A stretch of DNA of 64,000 bases from JADJNW01 sp964517145. Its GTDB lineage: Bacteria; Bacteroidota; Bacteroidia; Chitinophagales; Saprospiraceae. The stretch is taken from the NCBI GenBank assembly GCA_964517145.1, contig CAZFBN010000003.1, positions 1 to 64,000 on the forward strand. Reading direction: 5' to 3'. Both the position numbers and the translations under genes were made by a program. Numbering within the stretch: the first letter of the stretch is position 1; the number at the start of each line of letters is the position of its first letter. Positions 52,306-59,627 of this stretch are shown here, piece after piece. The notes under the pieces were generated by a model. That model saw only the letters and a program-made list of their open reading frames with translations, did no database searches and was not told the DNA's origin.

Positions 52306-53808
52306 ATGATTGAGCAACTTACACCCGGAATATTGCTGACGGTTATCAGCATTTATTTCCTTGCTTTGTTTGTCATTTCGTATTTCACCGGCAGAGATAC
52401 CAGCAATGCTAATTTTTTTCTTGCAGGCAGGCGCACACCTTGGCCCCTGGTGGCATATGCCATGATTGGTACTTCCATTTCTGGTGTTACGTTTATTTCG
52501 ATTCCTGGCGCAGTGGGCGGCTCTGGTCTAAATCAGGATTTTTCGTACATGCAGGTGGTCTTTGGCTATTTAGTGGGTTACACTGTTATCGCATTGGTAT
52601 TAATGCCTATTTATTATCGATTGAATCTCACTTCCATATACGGTTATTTAGAACAGCGATTTGGATTTTATGCGTACAAAACCGGCGCAGCCTACTTTTT
52701 GCTGTCGCGCAGCGTAGGATCGGCATTTCGATTGTATTTGGCAATCATCGTATTACAAGAATTCGTAATGGGTTACTTTGGCATTCCGTTTTGGCTCACG
52801 GCATTTTTAGCGTTGCTGCTCATTTGGTTGTACACGGTGCGCGGCGGCATTCATACGGTGATCTGGACGGATACATTTCAAACCACTTGCTTTTTATTGG
52901 CGTTGATTATCACAATTATAGCCATTGGGCAAACTTTAAATATGAATTTTGGCGAATTGATCGGAATGGTGAGTCGAAGTGAATACTCGCAATTGTTCTT
53001 TTTCAAAGGCGGCTGGAGCGATCCGAATAACTTTTTCAAACAATTTATCAGTGGTGCGCTGATTACGATTACCATGACCGGTTTGGACCAGGATATGATG
53101 CAAAAAAATCTGGCATGTAAAAACATTCGCGATGCACAGAAAAACATGTTTTCTTTCAGCGTTACTTTACTGTTTGTCAATGTGTTATTCCTTACACTAG
53201 GTGCATTGCTCTACATTTATGCAGCACAAATTGGCATTGATACGCCCGATAAAACGGACTATCTGTATCCAACCATTGCATTCCGACACCTGCCGCCCAT
53301 TATGGGAATTGTGTTTGTATTAGGTTTAATTGCAGCCACTTACGCCAGTTCTGATTCGGCGCTCACGGCACTGACTACCTCGTTTTGCGTAGATTTTTTG
53401 AATTTTGAAAAAAGTGGTCAGCCCGACGAGGTTCAACAAAAACAGCGTTTTTATGTGCATATTGGAATGACCGTTTTATTGTTTATTATGATTGTCATTT
53501 TTAATATTATAAACAACGAAGCGGTTATTAATGGCTTATTTAAAGCAGCGGGGTACACCTATGGTCCGTTGCTGGGCATGTTTGCGTTTGGCGTTTTGAC
53601 AAAGCGGCACGTCAAAGATCAATGGGTGATTCCAATTTGCGTAGCGGCGCCGATTATTTCGTTTGTGCTGGATCGCTTTTCGACTACGCTATTTGCGGGT
53701 TTTCAATTCGGATTTTTAATACTGGCAATCAATGGCTTGTTGACCTTCCTCGGTTTACTGGCAATTTCGCATCCGGCAAGCACAGAAGAAGCGTCGCCTT
53801 ATTCATAA
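52306..53808 (+). CDS. Sodium:solute symporter family transporter
   Basis: 500 residues with about 13 hydrophobic helices. SSS-family blocks: NFFLAGRRTPWPLVAYAMIGTSISGVTFISIPGAVG (about 35-70), GYTVIALVLMPIYYRLNLTSIYGYLEQRFG (about 92-121), and LAIIVLQEF. It would import a sugar, amino acid or vitamin with sodium across the inner membrane; the substrate is not evident. It has its own promoter. The ISAs1 fossil lies immediately upstream, so an insertion may once have disturbed the upstream region. Confidence 0.92.
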   Translation: MIEQLTPGILLTVISIYFLALFVISYFTGRDTSNANFFLAGRRTPWPLVAYAMIGTSISGVTFISIPGAVGGSGLNQDFSYMQVVFGYLVGYTVIALVLMPIYYRLNLTSIYGYLEQRFGFYAYKTGAAYFLLSRSVGSAFRLYLAIIVLQEFVMGYFGIPFWLTAFLALLLIWLYTVRGGIHTVIWTDTFQTTCFLLALIITIIAIGQTLNMNFGELIGMVSRSEYSQLFFFKGGWSDPNNFFKQFISGALITITMTGLDQDMMQKNLACKNIRDAQKNMFSFSVTLLFVNVLFLTLGALLYIYAAQIGIDTPDKTDYLYPTIAFRHLPPIMGIVFVLGLIAATYASSDSALTALTTSFCVDFLNFEKSGQPDEVQQKQRFYVHIGMTVLLFIMIVIFNIINNEAVINGLFKAAGYTYGPLLGMFAFGVLTKRHVKDQWVIPICVAAPIISFVLDRFSTTLFAGFQFGFLILAINGLLTFLGLLAISHPASTEEASPYS

Positions 53809-53903
53809 AAATAGCTTATTAAAAAATTGATAATCAATACGTTAAAATAAAAAATCGAAACTTTCTAGGTCTTAAAATTGTATAAATCTTCCTGTGAACG
53901 ATG

Positions 53904-54049
53904 TTCAATCATTAAGAAATTACTACCTTCGCAGCCAAAATTTTGTGTTCGCGTGTTTGGCATAGCCATTTTCTTGGGACATGTGTTTGAGTGTTCTTGA
54001 CCACTCGCCCCGAACACGTTGAGTTGTGAGCACAAAAATACAGGAATAC
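53904..54049 (+). promoter_or_regulatory. Promoter and long leader of fabH
   Basis: TTC (53904-53906), 17 bp, then TACCTTCG (53924-53931), one mismatch from TAnnTTTG. The leader before the ATG at 54050 is about 110 nt and contains GTGTTC (53945-53950 and 53991-53996) and the complement GAACAC (54012-54017), a possible small hairpin. Confidence 0.4.
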
Positions 54050-55045
54050 ATGAGCACAACAAAGATTCAAGCAGCCATCACGGGCGTTCAAGGCTACGTC
54101 CCGGATTACATTCTCACCAACAAAGAGTTGGAAACCATGGTGGATACCACGGACGAGTGGATCACGACGCGCACCGGCATTAAAGAGCGACACATTTTAA
54201 AAGGAGAAGGACTCGGCACTTCGGTGATGGGCATTGAGGCGGTGAAAGGATTGCTCGCCAAAACAAATACCGATCCGCTTGATATTGAGCTGGTTATCTT
54301 TGCAACGGTGACACCGGACACCGTTTTTCCTGATACTGCAAATACCGTTTCGGATGCTGTTGGTATGAAAAATGCGTTTGGTTTTGACATCAACGCGGCT
54401 TGTTCCGGCTTTTTGTATGCGTTGACAACAGGCGCAAAATTCATAGAATCAGGCACTTATAAAAAAGTCATTGTCATTGGCGGCGATAAAATGTCGTCCA
54501 TCATTGATTACAGCGATCGAACCACCTGCGTTATTTTTGGCGATGGCGCGGGCGCAGTTTTGTTAGAGCCCAATACGGAGGGCTTTGGCATTGTCGATTC
54601 CATTCACAAAAGTGACGGTTCCGGTCGCGTTTATCTGCATCAGAAAGCAGGCGGATCGGCGCATCCGGCAAGTGCAGAAACCGTAGCGAACCGTGAGCAT
54701 TTTGTTTTTCAAAATGGAAAACCGGTTTTTAAAGCGGCGGTTTCGGGCATGGCGGATGTGGTGACTCAGGTGATGGATCGCAATGGGTTGCATTCGGATG
54801 ATATTCATTGGCTCATTCCGCACCAGGCGAATATTCGCATTATTGAAGCAGTTGCCGACGCTTTGAAATTTCCGATGGAGCGGGTCACTGTTAATATTCA
54901 TAAATATGGCAATACGACAGCTGGTACGCTGCCGCTGTGTATGTGGGAATGGGAAAATCAATTTAAAAAAGGTGATAATATTATGCTCACGGCATTCGGT
55001 GGCGGCTTCACCTGGGGCGCAACGTACTTAAAGTGGGCGTATTGA
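54050..55045 (+). CDS. fabH: 3-oxoacyl-ACP synthase III
   Basis: Condenses acetyl-CoA with malonyl-ACP to start fatty acid synthesis. The 331-residue product from ATG 54050 has the catalytic cysteine in DINAACSGFLYAL (about 117), histidine in IPHQANIR (about 260) and asparagine in NIHKYGNTTAG (about 290), with the early WITTRTGIKERH block. A GTG at 54026 would add eight residues; the length of known FabH favours the ATG. It heads a block with efp, accB and accC on the same strand, a grouping common in Bacteroidota. Confidence 0.95.
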   Translation: MSTTKIQAAITGVQGYVPDYILTNKELETMVDTTDEWITTRTGIKERHILKGEGLGTSVMGIEAVKGLLAKTNTDPLDIELVIFATVTPDTVFPDTANTVSDAVGMKNAFGFDINAACSGFLYALTTGAKFIESGTYKKVIVIGGDKMSSIIDYSDRTTCVIFGDGAGAVLLEPNTEGFGIVDSIHKSDGSGRVYLHQKAGGSAHPASAETVANREHFVFQNGKPVFKAAVSGMADVVTQVMDRNGLHSDDIHWLIPHQANIRIIEAVADALKFPMERVTVNIHKYGNTTAGTLPLCMWEWENQFKKGDNIMLTAFGGGFTWGATYLKWAY

Positions 55046-55142
55046 TTTTTTTTATTTTTAATTTTTTATTTGATGTTGAATATTCGACGTTGACAAAGAC
55101 CTCAAATGGTGAAACGTCCAATAATAAACGTCAAACATTTTT

Positions 55143-55150
55143 TAACTTTG
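55143..55150 (+). promoter_or_regulatory. Possible promoter -7 box for efp
   Basis: TAACTTTG, a full -7 match 37 bp before the efp ATG. No clear -33 box at the right spacing, so this is tentative. Confidence 0.35.
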
Positions 55151-55187
55151 CAATTCATTTTACAACACCCAAAAATTTGAACTCAAA

Positions 55188-55754
55188 ATGGCAGATACTT
55201 CGGATATCAGAAATGGATTAACCATTGAATACAACAATGGTATTTATTCAGTTGTAGAATTCCAGCATGTCAAACCTGGCAAGGGACCTGCATTTGTCCG
55301 CACCAAATTAAAAAATGTAATGGATGGGCGTGTGGTGGACAATACGTTTCCTTCGGGGCACAAAATCAATATCATTCGCGTAGAACGCCGCAAACACCAG
55401 TACCTCTACCCAGAGGACGGCGGTTTTGCCTTTATGGATTCCGAATCTTTTGAGCAGATTACGATTCCAAGCACTATGTTCGACCGCCCGGAATTGCTGA
55501 AAGAAGGCATTGAAGTGGATGTCTTGTTCCACGCTGAGAAAGAAATTCCGCTTACGGTGGAAATGCCCCAATTTATTATCGCTACTGTGACTTACACCGA
55601 ACCAGGCGTAAAAGGCGATACGGCTACCAATACCCTGAAACCGGCTACCATTGAAACCGGCGCAGAAGTACGCGTACCACTTTTTGTAAATGAAGGAGAT
55701 GTAATCAAGGTTGACACCAGTACCGGCGCTTACATGGAGCGCGTAAAACAATAA
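55188..55754 (+). CDS. efp: Translation elongation factor P
   Basis: Relieves ribosome stalling at polyproline stretches. 188 residues with the three beta domains of EF-P; the tip loop that carries the conserved lysine reads KPGKGPAFVRTKLKN at about residue 30-44, and the C-terminus has GDTATNTLKPATIETGAEVRVPLFVNEGDVIKVDTSTGAY. The loop has a proline where E. coli has glutamine. The lysine is present, but no EpmA-type modifier gene is nearby. It ends 6 bp before accB, so they are one operon. Confidence 0.97.
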   Translation: MADTSDIRNGLTIEYNNGIYSVVEFQHVKPGKGPAFVRTKLKNVMDGRVVDNTFPSGHKINIIRVERRKHQYLYPEDGGFAFMDSESFEQITIPSTMFDRPELLKEGIEVDVLFHAEKEIPLTVEMPQFIIATVTYTEPGVKGDTATNTLKPATIETGAEVRVPLFVNEGDVIKVDTSTGAYMERVKQ

Positions 55755-55760
55755 ACGCCT

Positions 55761-56282
55761 ATGAATTTTAAGGAAATTCAGGAATTAATTCGATTGGTGA
55801 GCAAATCGGACCTTGCCGAATTCAAAATGAAAGAAGGTGAGTTTGAATTGTCGATTCGCACCAAATATTACAATGCTCGTCAGGTAGGTGCGCCTTTTAC
55901 AGTACCGCCAGTGATGAGTGCGCCCTTGGTTGCACCTTTAGCGGAAGTATCTACAACGCCGTCAAGCGTAGTTGAACCAACGCCTACTGCTGCTACGCCA
56001 AATCCACCCAGCGATAATGCACCTAAGGTAGAAGCGGGTAAAAAATACCTCGAAATCAAGTCGCCAATGGTGGGCACTTTTTATCGTTCTCCTTCACCGG
56101 ATAAAGGTGCTTATGTAAAAGTAGGCGACTCTGTAAAAGCGGGCGATGTGGTTTGTATCGTAGAAGCCATGAAGTTGTTCAATGAAATTGAATCAGATGT
56201 ATCCGGTACCATTGTAAAAGTGATGGTGGATGATGCGCAGCCGGTAGAATACGACCAGGTTTTGTTTTTGGTAGAACCTTAG
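55761..56282 (+). CDS. accB: Biotin carboxyl carrier protein of acetyl-CoA carboxylase
   Basis: 173 residues. The N-terminal helix (EIQELIRLVSKSDLAEFKMKEGEFELSIRTK) is followed by a Pro/Ala/Thr linker and a C-terminal biotinyl domain with the biotinylated lysine in VEAMKLFNEI (about residue 138). It carries the carboxyl group between AccC and the carboxyltransferase. Cotranscribed with efp (6 bp) and accC. Confidence 0.97.
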   Translation: MNFKEIQELIRLVSKSDLAEFKMKEGEFELSIRTKYYNARQVGAPFTVPPVMSAPLVAPLAEVSTTPSSVVEPTPTAATPNPPSDNAPKVEAGKKYLEIKSPMVGTFYRSPSPDKGAYVKVGDSVKAGDVVCIVEAMKLFNEIESDVSGTIVKVMVDDAQPVEYDQVLFLVEP

Positions 56283-56286
56283 GGGG

Positions 56287-56366
56287 AGTAATTGTTTATT
56301 GTTAGTTGTTAATTGTTGATTTTCCAGCAATTAGCAACAACGATCAGCAATCAACAATCAACAATT
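56287..56366. repeat. Word-iterated inverted repeat between accB and accC
   Basis: TTGTTTATTGTTAGTTGTTAA and TTGTTGATT, then CAATTAGCAACAACGATCAG and CAATCAACAATCAACAATT. It may fold in the operon mRNA between the two genes. Same words as at 46520 and 57713. Confidence 0.65.
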
Positions 56367-56368
56367 CT

Positions 56369-57712
56369 ATGTTTAAAAAAATACTGATTGCCAACCGAGG
56401 CGAAATAGCCCTGCGTATCATTCGCACTTGCAAAGAGATGGGCATTCAAACGGTAGCGGTGTACTCCACTGCTGACAGCGAAAGTCTTCACGTTCGCTTT
56501 GCCGATGAAGCCGTGTGCATTGGTCCGCCCGCGTCTTCCGAGTCTTATCTTAGCATTCCGCGCCTGATGGCTGCTGTTGAAATCACCAATGCGGATGCCA
56601 TTCATCCGGGCTATGGTTTTTTAGCGGAAAATGCTGATTTTGCGGAGGTTTGTTTGGAATATGGGGTGAAATTCATCGGACCCACGCCAGAGCAAATTCG
56701 CAAAATGGGCGATAAAATCACTGCCAAAGAAACGATGGTGAAAGCCGGCGTACCAACGATTCCTGGTTCGGATGGTTTGGTGAAAGACCTCAAGCACGGT
56801 TTTAAAGTTGCGAAAGACGTTGGTTACCCGATCATTATCAAGGCAACGGCTGGCGGCGGTGGCAAGGGTATGCGTGTGGTATGGGATGAGAAAGATTTTG
56901 AGTCGAATTACAACATGGCACGCCAGGAAGCCCGCGCGGCTTTTGGCAATGATGGGGTTTACATCGAAAAATTCATCGAGGAGCCCCGACATATTGAGTT
57001 TCAAGTCGTTGGGGATCAATACGGCAAAGTGATTCACCTGTCGGAACGCGACTGCTCGATTCAGCGTCGGCACCAGAAATTAGTAGAGGAATCGCCCTCG
57101 CCTTTTATGACGCCGGAATTGCGCGAGAAAATGGGTGAAGCCGCTGTGAAAGCAGGCGAAGCCATCCGCTATGAAGGTGTGGGCACCATCGAATTTTTGG
57201 TGGACAAGTACCGCAATTTCTACTTCATGGAAATGAATACGCGGATTCAGGTAGAACACCCTGTTACAGAGGAAGTTATAGATTTTGATTTAATTAAAGA
57301 ACAGATCAAAATTGCAATGGGTGAGCCACTGAGCGGTAAAAATTACATCCCGGAAATGCACGCGATGGAATGCCGCATCAATGCAGAGGATCCCTTCAAT
57401 AATTTCCGCCCCAGCCCAGGTAAAATCACTTCGCTGCACACGCCCAAGGGGCACGGCGTGCGCGTGGATACGCACGTGTATGCGAGCTACACCATTCCGC
57501 CGTATTACGATTCGATGATCGCCAAGCTCATTTGCCGGGCACGTACCCGCGAGGAGTGCATCAAAAAAATGGAGCGCGCCCTCGACGAATTCATCGTAGA
57601 AGGCATCAAGACAACCGTTCCGTTTCACCAGCGTTTAATGAAAGATAAGAACTTTCGGGAAGGGAATTTCCATACCGGCTTTTTGAATGATTTTAATTTG
57701 AAAGAAGAATAA
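56369..57712 (+). CDS. accC: Biotin carboxylase subunit of acetyl-CoA carboxylase
   Basis: ATP-dependent carboxylation of biotin on AccB. 447 residues from ATG 56369 (MFKKILIANRGEIALRIIRT); an in-frame upstream ATG lies in the repeat spacer and was rejected. ATP-grasp blocks are present: ADAIHPGYGFLAEN (about 70), KATAGGGGKGMR (about 160), EFQVVGD and the ERDCSIQRRHQKLVEE motif (about 225), and MEMNTRIQVEHPVTE (about 290). Part of the fabH-efp-accB-accC group. Confidence 0.97.
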   Translation: MFKKILIANRGEIALRIIRTCKEMGIQTVAVYSTADSESLHVRFADEAVCIGPPASSESYLSIPRLMAAVEITNADAIHPGYGFLAENADFAEVCLEYGVKFIGPTPEQIRKMGDKITAKETMVKAGVPTIPGSDGLVKDLKHGFKVAKDVGYPIIIKATAGGGGKGMRVVWDEKDFESNYNMARQEARAAFGNDGVYIEKFIEEPRHIEFQVVGDQYGKVIHLSERDCSIQRRHQKLVEESPSPFMTPELREKMGEAAVKAGEAIRYEGVGTIEFLVDKYRNFYFMEMNTRIQVEHPVTEEVIDFDLIKEQIKIAMGEPLSGKNYIPEMHAMECRINAEDPFNNFRPSPGKITSLHTPKGHGVRVDTHVYASYTIPPYYDSMIAKLICRARTREECIKKMERALDEFIVEGIKTTVPFHQRLMKDKNFREGNFHTGFLNDFNLKEE

Positions 57713-57794
57713 ATTGTTAATCGCTGATTGTTAATTGTTGATAATTAAGTAAATAGATTAATAGCAATTGGCAATTAACAATCATCAATTTTCA
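57713..57794. repeat. Word-iterated inverted repeat
   Basis: ATTGTTAATCGCTGATTGTTAA and TTGTTGATAATTAAG, then TAATAGCAATTGGCAATTAAC and AATCATCAATT. It lies between accC and the ABC transporter gene. Same words as at 46520 and 56287. Confidence 0.6.
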
Positions 57795-59612
57795 ATGAAA
57801 AGCTTTTGGCGATTACTCCAATATATTAATAACTATACAATTTTTGTTGCTTTAAATATCATAAGTAACATTCTGACTGCCGTATTCACTGTCGTTAGCA
57901 TTCCTTTATTAATTCCGTTTTTACAAGTTTTATTTGACCGTGCCAAACCATTGAATATCAAGCCCGAATGGGCATGGGATATCAGCAGTATTCAAAATTA
58001 TATCAATTATACCCTGGGGCAAATCATTGCAGCCAATGGCAAAGAAGCGGCGCTGCTATACGTGTGCATCGGCATTCTGTCGGCATTTTTCCTCAAAAAT
58101 TTATTTCGTTACTTATCCTTGTTTTTTATGGCACCGGTGCGCAACGGCATAATCCGCGACATGCGGGCGCAGTTGTTCGATAAAATGCTGGCGCTGCCAT
58201 TGGCGTATTTTTCCAACGAACGCAAGGGCGACCTGATGTCGCGCATCACGGCGGACGTGCAGGAGGTGGAAGCGAGTATCCTCAATATGCTGGAAATTGT
58301 GTTCCGCGAGCCGATTATTATCATCGGTTCCCTCGCATTTATGCTCTATGTAAGCCCGGCACTCACGGGATTTGTATTTTTATTAATGTTATTTACCGCT
58401 TTTGTAATCGGCGGTATTGGGCGCAGTTTAAAACGCAGTTCGGCGCAGGTGCAACAAAAATTAGGTTCGCTCTCCACCATCGTCGATGAAGCGCTCGGCG
58501 GCATGCGTATTGTAAAAGGTTTTAATGCAGAAGGCTATCAGCGTGAGAAGTTTGCGAAAGAAAATAACACGTATCGATGGATTTTGACGCGGGTGCTGTG
58601 GCGACGGGAACTGGCTTCGCCTTTGTCCGAATTTTTGGGCATAGTGGTGGTGGCGGTGCTGCTGTGGTATGGCTCAAGGCAAGTGTTTTCGGGCGGTTTG
58701 AATGCGGAGACTTTCCTTACATTCATTTTTGCATTTTATAATGTAATAGATCCGGCGAAATCATTTTCCAAAGCCTGGTATAATATTCAAAAAGGATTAG
58801 CGGCGATGCAGCGCGTGGAAGAGGTGCTGGATGTAAAGGAAACCATCCGGGAATCAGTTGATGCACAGTTTATTACACATTTTAATGGTGTTATTGAATA
58901 TCGCAATGTAACATTTGGATATAAACCGGAAGAACATTTAGTTTTGAAAAATATAAATCTTACTATTCCAAAAGGAAAGGTCATAGCCCTTGTCGGCTCC
59001 TCCGGTGCCGGAAAATCTACGTTAGTGGATTTATTACCGCGTTTTTATGATGTAACAGAAGGCGGCATTTTTATAGACGATGTAAATATCAAGGATTATA
59101 AAATTAAAGACTTACGTTCTTTGATGGGCATTGTATCACAAGAAGCGATTTTGTTTAATGATACCATTTATAATAATATTGTTTTTGGATTGCATCATGT
59201 AACGGGAGAAGATGTAATAAAAGCCGCTAAAATTGCCAATGCCCATGATTTTATTATAAAAACCGAAAATGGATATCATACCAATATTGGCGACCGCGGC
59301 AGCAAGCTCTCCGGCGGGCAGCGCCAACGCCTCACCATCGCCCGCGCCATATTAAAAAATCCACCGATTTTAATTCTCGACGAAGCCACGTCCGCATTGG
59401 ATTCTGAGTCCGAAAAACTCGTACAGGAAGCACTTATTCACTTAATGAAAAACCGTACTTCTATTGTTATTGCACATCGCCTGAGTACCATTCAGCACGC
59501 CGATGAAATCATTGTAATGCGCGACGGCAAAATTAAAGAGCGCGGTACGCATCAAGAATTATTACAAGTAGATGGCGAATATCATAAATTGGTAGAGTTA
59601 CAAGCCTTCTAG
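57795..59612 (+). CDS. MsbA-like ABC exporter (fused permease-ATPase)
   Basis: 605 residues from ATG 57795; a TTG nine codons upstream lies in the repeat spacer. Six transmembrane helices (about 10-310) form an exporter permease, then an ATP-binding domain: Walker A GSSGAGKSTL (about 405), signature LSGGQRQRL (about 507), Walker B ILILDEATSALD (about 530), and the H-loop in IVIAHRLST. Homodimeric exporters of this group move lipids, lipid A precursors or drugs. Position after fabH/acc genes fits lipid transport but is not proof. Confidence 0.92.
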   Translation: MKSFWRLLQYINNYTIFVALNIISNILTAVFTVVSIPLLIPFLQVLFDRAKPLNIKPEWAWDISSIQNYINYTLGQIIAANGKEAALLYVCIGILSAFFLKNLFRYLSLFFMAPVRNGIIRDMRAQLFDKMLALPLAYFSNERKGDLMSRITADVQEVEASILNMLEIVFREPIIIIGSLAFMLYVSPALTGFVFLLMLFTAFVIGGIGRSLKRSSAQVQQKLGSLSTIVDEALGGMRIVKGFNAEGYQREKFAKENNTYRWILTRVLWRRELASPLSEFLGIVVVAVLLWYGSRQVFSGGLNAETFLTFIFAFYNVIDPAKSFSKAWYNIQKGLAAMQRVEEVLDVKETIRESVDAQFITHFNGVIEYRNVTFGYKPEEHLVLKNINLTIPKGKVIALVGSSGAGKSTLVDLLPRFYDVTEGGIFIDDVNIKDYKIKDLRSLMGIVSQEAILFNDTIYNNIVFGLHHVTGEDVIKAAKIANAHDFIIKTENGYHTNIGDRGSKLSGGQRQRLTIARAILKNPPILILDEATSALDSESEKLVQEALIHLMKNRTSIVIAHRLSTIQHADEIIVMRDGKIKERGTHQELLQVDGEYHKLVELQAF

Positions 59613-59627
59613 TAGCGCCCAATAACT

